From NCBI GenBank assembly GCA_030645775.1, contig JAUSLX010000109.1, positions 1 through 46,199 on the forward strand: DNA of 46,199 bases. The letters are read 5' to 3'. The position numbers and the translations under genes were made by a program. Below, one piece after another: positions 27,328 to 36,300 of the stretch. Under the pieces are notes generated by a model. It made no database searches and was not told the origin of the DNA. It worked only from the letters and a program-made list of their open reading frames with translations. The stretch comes from Gallionella sp. Its GTDB lineage: Bacteria > Pseudomonadota > Gammaproteobacteria > Burkholderiales > Gallionellaceae. Positions within the stretch are counted from its first letter, which is position 1. The number at the start of each line of letters is the position of its first letter.

Positions 27328-27344
27328 TTAACGCCGAATGTTAA
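27328..27344. promoter_or_regulatory. LysR-type dyad upstream of tkt
   Basis: TTAACGCCGAATGTTAA is a perfect 5-bp dyad with a 7-base centre, located 43 bp before the tkt ATG and fitting the general T-N11-A rule for LysR proteins. It does not share sequence with the cbbM-cbbR palindrome, so CbbR binding is only a possibility. Confidence 0.35.
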
Positions 27345-27416
27345 TTGTTGGAATTATGCCGCACACCCCGGAATACAGCAACAAACTTACCAATTTCTTG
27401 TTGTTGTTGAACGCTG

Positions 27417-28061
27417 CTAATGCTCATTTTCGCCGCTTTTTTTGGTAACTTTTATACCCAGTTGTTTAAGTTTGCGGTACAGATGTGTGCGCTCCAGACC
27501 TATTTTTTCTGCCACGCGCGACACGTTGCCAGCCTCTTTTTGCAAATGGTAATCAAAGTATATTGCATCAAAATGTTCGCGCGCTTCGCGTAGCGGCAAA
27601 TCCAGAGGCAAGGGAAAGTTCATAGTGGCGCCATCAATTTCGACAACCAGATTTTGCGCGACATCAACAGCAACCGGGGTTTTTATTATTGCCGCGCCTT
27701 CCTTGATGGCTTTGGCTACGGTATTCAGCAGTTTTTGCAGCGAAATGGGCTTCTCCAGAAAATCCACCGCACCGATGCGCGTTGCCTCAACGGCAGTCTC
27801 TATCGTGCCATGGCCAGACATCATCACCACCGGCATGGTCAGTAAATCCTGCTCGACCCACTCCTTCAACAGCATTACGCCATCCGTATCAGGCATCCAT
27901 ATATCGAGTAACACCAAATCGGGTTCAAATTCATGCCGGTAGGCACGCGCTTGTTCGGCATTTTCGGCCAGATGAACCTGATAACCCTCATCAAATAAAA
28001 TCTCCGCCAGCAATTCACGTATCCCCACCTCATCATCCACAACCAGAATCTGTTTGCTCAT
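27417..28061 (-). CDS. ntrX: NtrX-type response regulator without AAA+ domain
   Basis: A 214-aa response regulator. The receiver (1-120) has D9/D10, the phospho-site D53 (LVLLDIWMPDTDG) and K103-region FLEKPIS. A linker of about 45 residues leads to a C-terminal Fis-type helix-turn-helix (GNVSRVAEKIGLERTHLYRK). The NtrX/NtrC sigma-54 AAA+ domain is absent, so it cannot open sigma-54 promoters and would act as a plain DNA-binding regulator. The start codon overlaps the ntrY stop (ATGA), so the two are translationally coupled and NtrY is the cognate kinase. There is no sign of an internal frameshift. Confidence 0.88.
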   Translation of the reverse strand: MSKQILVVDDEVGIRELLAEILFDEGYQVHLAENAEQARAYRHEFEPDLVLLDIWMPDTDGVMLLKEWVEQDLLTMPVVMMSGHGTIETAVEATRIGAVDFLEKPISLQKLLNTVAKAIKEGAAIIKTPVAVDVAQNLVVEIDGATMNFPLPLDLPLREAREHFDAIYFDYHLQKEAGNVSRVAEKIGLERTHLYRKLKQLGIKVTKKSGENEH

Positions 28062-30184
28062 GCTTGCCCCTCTTCATTCAGCGACAGGCTGATATTTACA
28101 TGCGCCCCGCCGTTTACACCATTCTCCAGCGTTATTCGACCGCCATGCTCCTCGATAATTTTCTTCACTATCGCCAAGCCCAGGCCGGTGCCTTTGGTTT
28201 TTGTCGTCATATAAGGCTCAAAAGCGCGTGACAACACATTCTCCGGAAAGCCTGTTCCATTATCCGACACCCGCAAATGAATCTCCCCGTGCTCGATTTC
28301 ACTGCTCAGGATAATCTCCGGCTGGGCAACTCCCTGTAACGCGTCTTGCGCATTCTGGAAAAGATTGTGCAGCACTTGACGCAAGCGCGTTGCATCTCCG
28401 TTAATCTCGGCATAACCGGCCTGCAGATTCAGCGTAATGGGTACTGCGTTGGCCTCATACAAACCCAGCACCTCCTTAATCAATCGATGCAGATCCAGAC
28501 GGGTCAATTTCAGTGAAGGGCCGCGTGCGTAATCAGCAAAATCACTCACCATATTTTTCATCGCCGACACCTGGCTGACGATAGTTTGTGTGGCGCGCCG
28601 CAACAACTTCGCATCACCCTCGTCCAATTTGGCGCTTAACTTGTATTGCAAGCGCTCTGCCGAGAGCTGTATCGGCGTGAGCGGGTTCCTGATCTCATGG
28701 GCCAGGCGGCGAGCCACCTCACCCCAGGCAGCCTGACGCTCTGCCTGCAACAAATGACTGATGTCATCAAAAACCACGACAAATCCCGCCTCAGCACCCT
28801 GAGGCAGACGCGTTCCACGAATCAACAGAATCTGGTTGCCATTTTTGCTCAGCCGTTCAATCTGACGCTGCCATTCACCATTGCTGGTTTCCGAAAATGC
28901 ATCCGTGATCGTTTTGCAAAAGGAGTGCAGCAAGGTGAATTTTTCCGCGATTTGCTGCAAGGGCATACGCTGCATATCCTGCAAGGGCGCACCCAAAATA
29001 TGCGCGGCGCTGGTATTCACCGAACGCAGGCGGAATTCACCATCGAGCGCCAGCACCCCTGATGAAAGATGTGTCAGCACGCTTTCCAGATAGCCCTTGG
29101 CGCTTTCAACTTCGCGCTGCTGCTGCTCACTGGCTCGTCTGGCATCAGCCAGCTGGTTGGTCATTTGATTGAACAAACCCGTCAGCGCGCCCAATTCATC
29201 ACTGCTGCGTATCGGATGTTGTCCGGTAAAATCTCCTTGCGCAACTGCCCGGGTGCCCTCGGCCAGGGCTTCCAGCGAAGATCCCAGGCGCTCACTGATA
29301 TAGAACGCCACCGATATCGCCGTGAGCAATACCACCAACAGCGACAGCGTCAGCGTTATGCCATATAAACGCTTTAACCCCAGCCTGGAGAGTGTCAGTT
29401 CCTGATAGTCACGATAAACCGATTGCACCATCTCCGCATCGTCCTCAATCTGCTTGGGAACAGCCTGATTGAATTGCAGAATATAGTTCGCTCCCGAATA
29501 GCTATTTGCATTTACCAGGGCCAACACCCGCAAACTCATCGCCTTGCTGGGCATCGCCTCAATGACCGAGTAGTGCCCCTTTTCCCGTACCTGCTGCATC
29601 AGGCTTTCGCCTGGAATATCGGGCAACAGCGCGTTATCGCTGGCGGCAAAGGCGAGTAATTTGCCACCCGGGCCGAATACAGCCGCCTCCTGCGCCATAC
29701 CTTCATCGATTAGCTGAGCCAGTGCATTCTGAAACTGCACGGGATTTTTTTCTGACAGCAAAAGTGCAACAAACTGGGTCTTTTTAGACAGCTCCTTGAG
29801 ACTATTGTCCAGCCCGCTTCTGCCCAGATTAAGACCGCCTTCCAGCGCCTTTTCCACGCGCACGTCGAACCACGACTCAATGCTTTTCGATAAAAAATTG
29901 ACCGACACGGCATAGACCAATATCCCGGGCAAAACGGCGACCAGGGTGAAAAACAGCACCAGACGTAAAGTCAGCTTGGCGCCAAATATCTTTTTCTTTA
30001 ATTTGTCGCGCAAGCGCCAAAACTGATAAGCGACCAGGCCTGACAGGCCCAATGCAAGCAACCCAGTCAATCCGAGTAAACCGTAATAGCTGACGGAAAA
30101 TACTTCGGTATTTGCGCTGCGGCTGGATAACAGATACAGCAAGACCATCACTGCGATGAGGCTTAAGGTAATCAGATATTTCAC
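28058..30184 (-). CDS. ntrY: NtrY-type membrane histidine kinase
   Basis: A 708-aa sensor kinase. Three to four membrane segments are predicted in the N-terminal part (about 5-22, 33-55, 73-98 and near 270-292), with a periplasmic region between. HAMP (about 290-345, ERLGSSLEALAEGTRAVAQGDFTG), PAS (about 360-465), the phospho-acceptor helix (ARRLAHEIRNPLTPIQLSAERL) and HATPase (NLFQNAQDAL, VSDNGTGFP, GTGLGLAIVKK) follow. NtrY/NtrX systems are linked to nitrogen and redox/envelope responses in proteobacteria. It is cotranscribed with rsmB and the DUF4390 gene, a common beta-proteobacterial arrangement. Confidence 0.92.
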   Translation of the reverse strand: MKYLITLSLIAVMVLLYLLSSRSANTEVFSVSYYGLLGLTGLLALGLSGLVAYQFWRLRDKLKKKIFGAKLTLRLVLFFTLVAVLPGILVYAVSVNFLSKSIESWFDVRVEKALEGGLNLGRSGLDNSLKELSKKTQFVALLLSEKNPVQFQNALAQLIDEGMAQEAAVFGPGGKLLAFAASDNALLPDIPGESLMQQVREKGHYSVIEAMPSKAMSLRVLALVNANSYSGANYILQFNQAVPKQIEDDAEMVQSVYRDYQELTLSRLGLKRLYGITLTLSLLVVLLTAISVAFYISERLGSSLEALAEGTRAVAQGDFTGQHPIRSSDELGALTGLFNQMTNQLADARRASEQQQREVESAKGYLESVLTHLSSGVLALDGEFRLRSVNTSAAHILGAPLQDMQRMPLQQIAEKFTLLHSFCKTITDAFSETSNGEWQRQIERLSKNGNQILLIRGTRLPQGAEAGFVVVFDDISHLLQAERQAAWGEVARRLAHEIRNPLTPIQLSAERLQYKLSAKLDEGDAKLLRRATQTIVSQVSAMKNMVSDFADYARGPSLKLTRLDLHRLIKEVLGLYEANAVPITLNLQAGYAEINGDATRLRQVLHNLFQNAQDALQGVAQPEIILSSEIEHGEIHLRVSDNGTGFPENVLSRAFEPYMTTKTKGTGLGLAIVKKIIEEHGGRITLENGVNGGAHVNISLSLNEEGQA

Positions 30185-30191
30185 TGCGCCC

Positions 30192-30782
30192 TCACTCCGC
30201 CTTGCCCGTGTTACGCACGTCTGCCGGACGCATCATCCAGCGATACCAGCCGGAATCCAGATCCCAGTCTTTACTGGTCAGCACATTCACCTGCATCAAT
30301 TTGGGTAGTTGCCTGGTATCCAAACGCAAACGCACGGCGGCGACATAGTTGGCCTCTTTTTTTATCATTTCCCCGGAAATGAGCGCCGAATTTTGCCGCT
30401 CAAGAATACGCAACATTTCATCCAGACTGGCAAAGTTCTGGAACAACGAGCCACGTGAAATACGGTATTGGCGGGTAAGGACGTTATATGAAAGCTTAAC
30501 GGATTGTTCACCTTGAAACACTTGTTCGTCCAGCCAATACCAGCGCGAACGCGTCAGCGAAAATTCACCCACAAAATAGAGCGGCACTCCCAGCGACAAC
30601 GCCTGCTGAACGGTATAGCTCAGGTTGACATTGAAATCTGCCGCGAGCTGATAACCCTCTTCACCCAGCCGAATTTCCGCTTTATTTACGCCTATTCCAT
30701 CCGCGTGGGCTGCTACGGCAAACAGCCACATCGACAAAGACAACCCCAGCAAGGCCTTAAGCAGTTTTTTGCAGCAAGGCAT
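30192..30782 (-). CDS. DUF4390-domain exported protein
   Basis: A protein of about 196 aa with a signal peptide (MPCCKKLLKALLGLSLSMW then LFAVAAHA) and a DUF4390 body (about 30-190) rich in beta strands (EGYQLAADFNVNLSYTVQQAL). It is regularly found between rsmB and ntrY in betaproteobacteria, function unknown; a sensory partner of NtrY in the envelope is conceivable from position only. The chosen ATG at 30782 overlaps rsmB by 26 bp. In-frame ATGs at 30794, 30797 and 30803 are alternatives, and none has a strong ribosome site. Confidence 0.83.
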   Translation of the reverse strand: MPCCKKLLKALLGLSLSMWLFAVAAHADGIGVNKAEIRLGEEGYQLAADFNVNLSYTVQQALSLGVPLYFVGEFSLTRSRWYWLDEQVFQGEQSVKLSYNVLTRQYRISRGSLFQNFASLDEMLRILERQNSALISGEMIKKEANYVAAVRLRLDTRQLPKLMQVNVLTSKDWDLDSGWYRWMMRPADVRNTGKAE

Positions 30783-32022
30783 AGAAAAACCCATCATGCT
30801 CATCGTTTGGCAACAAAACCCCATCAGGCAAATCAATGGCCAGCTGTTGCGCGCCCGGATTTTTTATCAGAAATTCATCTATAACATCCTGATTTTCCTG
30901 CCTGAAGATAGAACAAGTGGCGTAGAGTAATTTACCCCCCTGTGCCAATAGCGGCCACAATGATTGCAAAATACCGGACTGTTGTGCGGCAAAAGAGGCA
31001 ATATCCTTTTTGCGGCGCAACCATTTGATATCGGGGTGACGGCGCACTACGCCGGTGGCGGAGCAGGGCACATCGGCCAGGATACGTTCAAACTGTTTGC
31101 CATCCCACCAGTCTTCGGGTTGGGCGGCATCCCCGACCAATAGCGTTGCGGACAATTCCAGACGTTGCAAATTTTCTGCTACGCGCGTCAGGCGCTTCTC
31201 ATCCTTGTCCAATGCCACCATTTCAACAGCCGCCCGCTCCAGAATGTGCGCTGTCTTGCCGCCCGGCGCCGCGCACGCATCCAGCACGCGCATGCCATCG
31301 TGGACATCCAGCATATATGCGGCATACTGTGCACCCGCATCCTGCACCGACACCCTGCCGGAAAAAAACCCGGGGACCTTGTCCACTGACACCGGCTTGT
31401 CCAATTGCAGCGCATCCGGCGCTATTCGCCGTGCAGACAGACCATGCTCTACCAGTTGAGCCGAATAATCCTCTGTCGTGCCACGCCGCTGATTAATCCT
31501 TAGCGTCATCGGCGGGTGTTGATTGCCGGCTTCGAGTATCGCGGCAGCACACTCACCATACTGAGCCCTGAGCTCGTCTATCCACCACTGCTGATGGCTG
31601 TATTGACCCTCAGCTTTAAGCGCAGCCTGCGTAAGCAAGTCGGCCTGATTACGCAAAAAATTGCGCAAAATTGCATTGACCAGCCCCCTGATTTTCGGAT
31701 TCATAATATCTGCCGAACGCACGGCATAATCGACCACCGCATGCTGCGCCGCCTTGGTGTATTGCAATTGATAAAGTGCGACCAGCAGCAAATAAGTGAT
31801 CCGGTGATCCGTCATGTGCTTGTGCAACAACAAATCGAGCACCGCATTCAATTGACCGTAAAAACGCAACGTGCCATAGCTCAAGTCTTGCAGGGCCGCA
31901 CGCTGTGCAGGTGTCCAGACCGATTTTCTGCGCAGTGATTCATCCAGCACCTGATTGAGGTTGCGCCCGTCCACCATCACTTGCTGAACAATCTGGAGGG
32001 CGGCGAGTTGAATGTTATGCAT
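30757..32022 (-). CDS. rsmB: 16S rRNA (cytosine-967-C5)-methyltransferase
   Basis: Also known as Fmu/Sun; methylates C967 of 16S rRNA using SAM. 421 aa. An N-terminal NusB-like RNA-binding domain (1-130) precedes the Rossmann methyltransferase domain: SAM motif MRVLDACAAPGGKTAHILE, the ADVPCSATGVVRRHP motif IV with one catalytic Cys, and LLYATCSIFRQENQDV motif VI with the second. The spacer to fmt contains a REP-like repeat. It overlaps the following DUF4390 gene. Confidence 0.95.
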   Translation of the reverse strand: MHNIQLAALQIVQQVMVDGRNLNQVLDESLRRKSVWTPAQRAALQDLSYGTLRFYGQLNAVLDLLLHKHMTDHRITYLLLVALYQLQYTKAAQHAVVDYAVRSADIMNPKIRGLVNAILRNFLRNQADLLTQAALKAEGQYSHQQWWIDELRAQYGECAAAILEAGNQHPPMTLRINQRRGTTEDYSAQLVEHGLSARRIAPDALQLDKPVSVDKVPGFFSGRVSVQDAGAQYAAYMLDVHDGMRVLDACAAPGGKTAHILERAAVEMVALDKDEKRLTRVAENLQRLELSATLLVGDAAQPEDWWDGKQFERILADVPCSATGVVRRHPDIKWLRRKKDIASFAAQQSGILQSLWPLLAQGGKLLYATCSIFRQENQDVIDEFLIKNPGAQQLAIDLPDGVLLPNDEHDGFFYALLQKTA

Positions 32023-32056
32023 TTAGGGCGATACCCGTATGTAGAGTCGTTTGCTT

Positions 32057-32092
32057 CCTTATCCCGCATGCGGGAGAGGAGGGAGGTGAGGG
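32057..32092. repeat. REP-like element in the fmt-rsmB spacer
   Basis: A perfect palindrome TCCCGCATGCGGGA (32062-32075) is followed by GAGGAGGGAGGTGAGGG. The CCCGC/GCGGG core plus the GAGGTGAGG tail match the style of the element inside cbbO, implying one dispersed family. Confidence 0.7.
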
Positions 32093-32141
32093 AACGAACG
32101 TCGGTAGTTTTATCATGATCGGGCCCTTTTTTATTTTATGC

Positions 32142-33074
32142 TCATTCGATTATCGAGAACTTATCGCCAACACGAATCGGCATCGCCTGCAGAAACTGCA
32201 CAGCCGGTTGCGCCTTGCCGCCAGGACGTTGCAACACCGTTAACAGCAATGCGCCTTTGCCGCAGGCCACAACAATGCCTTGCTTATCCACAGCCAATAT
32301 CTCACCAGGCTTGCCGGACTGGCCTGAACATAAAGCCGCCTGCCAGATTTTTAAAACCACATCATTCAGCCTGGCCTGACACACCGGGAAGGGATTGTAG
32401 GCACGTACCGCCCGCGCTATCTGTTGTGCATCCTGCCGCCAGTCAATCTGCGCCTCGCCTTTGAGCAATTTGGCTGCATAACACGCGGCATTGTCATCTT
32501 GCCTGACCGGGATCAAGCTGCCTTTTTCCAGTAAACGCAAAGTCTCAAGCACGCTGTCAGCACCAATTTTTGCAAGCTTGTCATGCAAAGTCTGTGCGGT
32601 ATCGTCGTCCGTGATCGGACAAGCGTGGCGCGACAGCATGTCGCCGGTATCCAACCCCGCATCCATCTGCATAATCGTGATGCCGGTCTCACTGTCCCCC
32701 GCCAGTATCGCGCGTTGTATCGGTGCCGCCCCTCGCCATCGCGGCAGCAGCGAGGCATGAATATTCAAACAACCGTAACGTGGTAATTCCAGCACGGCTT
32801 TTGGCAATATCAAGCCATAGGCTGCCACGACCATAACATCGGCATCAAGTGCGGCAACCTCATGTTGGGCCTGCTCGGCCTTGAGACTGTCTGGCTGCAA
32901 AACCGTCAGACCATGTTGCAAGGCAAGCTGCTTCACCGGGCTGGCAGTAAGCAGCATGCCGCGTCCCGAAGGGCGATCCGGTTGCGTCAACACTGCGATG
33001 ACTTGATGCTTATCGAGCAACGCAGCCAAGGCACTGGCCGCGAACTGCGGCGTTCCCGCAAAAATTATTTTCAA
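32142..33074 (-). CDS. fmt: Methionyl-tRNA formyltransferase
   Basis: Formylates initiator Met-tRNA with 10-formyl-tetrahydrofolate; 310 aa. The start IIFAGTPQFAASAL, the catalytic block NIHASLLPRWRGAAPIQRAI (Asn, His) and ITIMQMDAGLDTGDML are intact, and the C-terminal OB-like tRNA-binding domain is present. It follows def by 9 bp on the same strand; the two products act on the same N-terminal methionine at opposite ends of initiation. Confidence 0.97.
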   Translation of the reverse strand: MKIIFAGTPQFAASALAALLDKHQVIAVLTQPDRPSGRGMLLTASPVKQLALQHGLTVLQPDSLKAEQAQHEVAALDADVMVVAAYGLILPKAVLELPRYGCLNIHASLLPRWRGAAPIQRAILAGDSETGITIMQMDAGLDTGDMLSRHACPITDDDTAQTLHDKLAKIGADSVLETLRLLEKGSLIPVRQDDNAACYAAKLLKGEAQIDWRQDAQQIARAVRAYNPFPVCQARLNDVVLKIWQAALCSGQSGKPGEILAVDKQGIVVACGKGALLLTVLQRPGGKAQPAVQFLQAMPIRVGDKFSIIE

Positions 33075-33083
33075 AGCGATGGC

Positions 33084-33587
33084 CTAAAGCGCTTCGCGCC
33101 GCCGCTTCTTCAGCTTGGCGCGCAATCGTGTTTGTTTAAGTTGCGACAAGTATTCGACGAACACCTTGCCACGCAAATGATCCATTTCGTGCTGGATACA
33201 AACCGCCAAAAATCCCTCAGCCTGCAAGGTGAAGGACTTCCCTTCCTGGTCAAGCGCCCGTACCGTCACATGGTCTGCCCGGCGCACCTTTTCGTATATT
33301 CCCGGCACCGATAAACAGCCTTCTTCGCCCTCAGATTCTCCGCTGTGGCACAGAATTTCCGGGTTGATAAACACCCTCAACTGATCATGCGTCTCGGAAA
33401 TATCCACTACTATGACCTGCTCGTGCACATCTATCTGGGTTGCCGCCAGACCGACTCCCGGAGCAGCATACATGGTTTCCGCCATGTCACGCACCAATTT
33501 ACGCGTGACATCATTCACCTGCATGACCTTACTCGCGATGGTGTGCAGGCGTTCATCCGGATACTGCAAAATTTGTAAGATTGCCAT
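33084..33587 (-). CDS. def: Peptide deformylase
   Basis: Removes the N-formyl group from nascent proteins; 167 aa, Fe/Zn metallohydrolase. All three motifs are visible: [17 protein letters not shown] with the metal Cys, and [10 protein letters not shown] carrying the HExxH-type site. It heads def-fmt-rsmB-DUF4390-ntrY-ntrX and is divergent from the LysM gene over 91 bp, which should contain both promoters; I could not pick out convincing boxes. Confidence 0.97.
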   Translation of the reverse strand: MAILQILQYPDERLHTIASKVMQVNDVTRKLVRDMAETMYAAPGVGLAATQIDVHEQVIVVDISETHDQLRVFINPEILCHSGESEGEEGCLSVPGIYEKVRRADHVTVRALDQEGKSFTLQAEGFLAVCIQHEMDHLRGKVFVEYLSQLKQTRLRAKLKKRRREAL

Positions 33588-33678
33588 AAATGCTTGCTAA
33601 TTTAATTGACTAGATGCAGAATTTAAAGCGTCACGGGAACACCGTGCGCCTTTATCTTTGACTCTTTCGGGGTTTTCC

Positions 33679-34707
33679 ATGCGCAAGATTATATCGCTGA
33701 TTTGCTTTTTATTGCCTGTTTTGGCTTTTGCGGGTCAGCCTGAAGCCACCCCGCAGATTCGCAATGATGCCCCCGATCAATACATCGTCGTCAAAGGTGA
33801 CACCTTATGGGATATCTCAGGGAAGTTTTTCAGCGACCCTTGGAGATGGCCGTATATCTGGGGCATGAACAAAAACACCATCAAGGATCCGCACTGGATT
33901 TATCCGGGGGAAAGAATCGTACTGGATCGCGCCAACGGTACATTAAGTATAGGTGGTACTGTTTCCAACAGAAGCGATACCATCAAACTGTCACCCCAAA
34001 TCCGCTCGGTACCCGGCATGCAGGATGCCATTCCCAGCATCCCATCCTCGGCTATTGAGCCCTTCCTGAGTCAGCCCTTGGTGGTGACCGACGAGGTATT
34101 GGCCGGAGCCCCGGTTTTAGTTGGACTACATGAAGGACGGGTTATTCTCGGTTCCGGCGATATCGCCTACGCCAAAGGGTTGACAGGCGAGCAAGGCAAC
34201 AAATGGCAGGTTTATCGTCCCGGAAAAACCTTTATTGATCCCGATACCCGCGAAATTCTTGGTTATGAGGCCATCTATCTCGGTGAAATCGAAGTCAGGG
34301 AATTGGCCGATATCAGCACCGTCGTTGTCACTCACTCCAAACAGGAAATTAAACTAGGCGATCGTCTGGTGGCCCCCAGCGCCAGCGAATCTCGCAATTA
34401 CCTGCCACGCGCACCGGAGAGCCGCATAAAGGCCAGCGTAATTTCAATATATGGCGGCGTTTCGCAAGCTGGCCAAAACACGGTTATTACCCTTAACAAG
34501 GGTGAGCGCGATGGCTTACAAAGCGGCCATGTACTGGCTATGTACCGTAAAGGCCGTATCGTTCAACATGAAGGCAAAGACCTCGCCATGCCGGACGAAC
34601 GCTACGGTTACCTGTTTGTGTTCCGTGTGTTTGAAAAGGTTTCGTACGCGCTGGTGATGCAAACCCGTCTGCCCGCACAACTCATGGATCACGCCCTCAC
34701 TCCCTGA
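33679..34707 (+). CDS. LysM-domain exported protein
   Basis: A 342-aa protein with a signal peptide (MRKIISLICFLLPVLAFA) and one LysM domain right after it (about 35-82, YIVVKGDTLWDISGKFF), expected to bind peptidoglycan. The remainder (about 100-340) is beta-rich without a recognised catalytic motif. The ATG at 33679 puts the signal peptide at residue 1. It lies upstream of dprA, smg and topA, an order common in betaproteobacteria. The function is unknown beyond cell-wall binding. Confidence 0.88.
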   Translation: MRKIISLICFLLPVLAFAGQPEATPQIRNDAPDQYIVVKGDTLWDISGKFFSDPWRWPYIWGMNKNTIKDPHWIYPGERIVLDRANGTLSIGGTVSNRSDTIKLSPQIRSVPGMQDAIPSIPSSAIEPFLSQPLVVTDEVLAGAPVLVGLHEGRVILGSGDIAYAKGLTGEQGNKWQVYRPGKTFIDPDTREILGYEAIYLGEIEVRELADISTVVVTHSKQEIKLGDRLVAPSASESRNYLPRAPESRIKASVISIYGGVSQAGQNTVITLNKGERDGLQSGHVLAMYRKGRIVQHEGKDLAMPDERYGYLFVFRVFEKVSYALVMQTRLPAQLMDHALTP

Positions 34708-34736
34708 CAGCCTACTACGCGAGTTTCACTTGATAC

Positions 34737-35822
34737 ATGCCTTTTGATTTCTCAATCAAGGCTTGGCTGGCACTCAGTCTGATACGAGGCCTGGGTGGTG
34801 AAGGGTCGCGACGTCTGCTACAGGAATTCGGTTCACCCGATGCTGTTTTGGCTGCGCCTGTCAGCAAACTCAACTCTTTCGTCAAAGCAGATGTTGCCGC
34901 CGCAATCAGCAGGGGCATCGCCGATGATCTGCTCGCGCCTGCGTTAAACTGGCTGGAAGAGGATCAGAATCATATTGTTACGCTTGGGGATAGCGACTAC
35001 CCGCAAGCTCTGCTCAACATTACTGACCCGCCGCTTTTGCTATATGTCAAAGGACGGCGCGATTTACTGAATGCCATGGCTCTCGCCATCGTAGGCAGTC
35101 GCAATGCCACACCACAGGGCAATAGCAACGCGGAGGAATTTTCAAAATCATTGAGCGATGCCGGGTTGTGCATTATCAGTGGCATGGCGCACGGTATCGA
35201 TGCAGCCGCTCATCGTGGCGCATTGCGCGGAATCAGCAGCAGCATCGCTGTGGTCGGAACGGGACTGGACAAGGTTTACCCCGCGGCCAATCGTGATCTG
35301 GCTCACGCTCTTGCAGCGCGAGGCACGTTAATCTCGGAATTTCCACTTGGCACACCGCCTGTCGCCACAAACTTTCCACGCCGCAACCGCATTATCAGCG
35401 GCATGAGTATCGGTTGCCTGGTAGTAGAAGCTACGCTGCAAAGCGGTTCGCTGATCACCGCACGGCTGGCTATGGAGCAAGGCAGAGACGTATTTGCCAT
35501 TCCCGGCTCCATACACTCGCCGCAAAGCCGTGGCTGTCACGCACTCATCAAACAGGGCGCCAAATTGGCGGAAACGGCTCAGGACATAATCGAAGAGTTA
35601 CCCGGCGTGCGTCGCATTGATTCAGGCAAGTCGGAAACGCCCGGCCCGCAAAACCAGGATTCAAATCTGCTGGAACTAATCGGCTTTGATCCGGTGAGCA
35701 TGGATGGGCTTTGTACACGCAGTGGCTTGACGGTTAGCCAGCTATCCGCCATGCTGTTGCCGCTTGAACTGGAAGGTCGCATTACTGCGCTACCCGGTGG
35801 TTTGTTCCAACGAATTCACTAA
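34737..35822 (+). CDS. dprA: DNA-processing protein DprA
   Basis: Loads RecA on incoming single-stranded DNA during natural transformation; 361 aa. An N-terminal helical domain (LIRGLGGEGSRRLLQEFG) precedes the Rossmann-like core (LAIVGSRNATPQGN, SGMAHGIDAAAHRGAL, VVGTGLDKVYPAAN, FPRRNRIISGMS). A C-terminal winged-helix (about 300-361) is present. No strong ribosome site precedes the ATG. It is followed after 13 bp by smg. Its presence alone does not prove competence. Confidence 0.95.
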   Translation: MPFDFSIKAWLALSLIRGLGGEGSRRLLQEFGSPDAVLAAPVSKLNSFVKADVAAAISRGIADDLLAPALNWLEEDQNHIVTLGDSDYPQALLNITDPPLLLYVKGRRDLLNAMALAIVGSRNATPQGNSNAEEFSKSLSDAGLCIISGMAHGIDAAAHRGALRGISSSIAVVGTGLDKVYPAANRDLAHALAARGTLISEFPLGTPPVATNFPRRNRIISGMSIGCLVVEATLQSGSLITARLAMEQGRDVFAIPGSIHSPQSRGCHALIKQGAKLAETAQDIIEELPGVRRIDSGKSETPGPQNQDSNLLELIGFDPVSMDGLCTRSGLTVSQLSAMLLPLELEGRITALPGGLFQRIH

Positions 35823-35835
35823 ACACCACGAAATC

Positions 35836-36291
35836 ATGTTTGAAATATTAATGTACTTGTTTGAAAGCTATATCGATGCGGGCAGCTACCCGGCACCGGA
35901 TAAACTATCGCGTAAACTCTCTGCCGCCGGCTTTGAAGGTGAGGACATAAGCGAAGCATTGACCTGGTTATCGGCTTTGCAACTGCAAAACTCCGATAGT
36001 TATCCTGCCACCTTGACACATTCCGGGGTACGTTGTTTTGCCGAACTGGAAACTCAGCGCATCGACGATGAGGCTCGTCAATTTTTGTTATTTGCTGAAC
36101 AACAAAAGATAATTTCCGTTGTTGAGCGTGAAATTATTATTGACCGCGCTGTTGCATTACAACAAAAACCCCTCGGACTGGACAAACTCAAACTGATTAT
36201 GCTGATCGTGCTATGGAATCGTCATCAAGACCTTAGCCCGCTGGTGATCGAAGCGTTGCTCACTCCCCTACATTCCACTCATTTACATTGA
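35836..36291 (+). CDS. smg: Smg family protein (DUF494)
   Basis: A 151-aa helical protein of the Smg/DUF494 family, starting MFEILMYLFESYIDAG. The family is almost always encoded next to dprA, and its function is unknown. The ATG at 35836 was chosen because upstream in-frame sequence overlaps dprA in another frame and is not conserved-looking. It lies 9 bp before topA, so dprA-smg-topA is likely one transcript. Confidence 0.92.
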   Translation: MFEILMYLFESYIDAGSYPAPDKLSRKLSAAGFEGEDISEALTWLSALQLQNSDSYPATLTHSGVRCFAELETQRIDDEARQFLLFAEQQKIISVVEREIIIDRAVALQQKPLGLDKLKLIMLIVLWNRHQDLSPLVIEALLTPLHSTHLH

Positions 36292-36300
36292 ACAACACGC

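Noticed and set aside
27417-28061. ntrX as a frameshifted remnant of a full-length gene
   Set aside because: Receiver, linker and helix-turn-helix are in one open frame, the start is coupled to ntrY, and no AAA+ remnants appear in other frames nearby.
32112-32136. GGGCCC followed by a T run upstream of the rsmB gene start as a terminator
   Set aside because: The stem is only a 6-bp self-palindrome without a loop, and the T run is on the strand opposite to all nearby genes.
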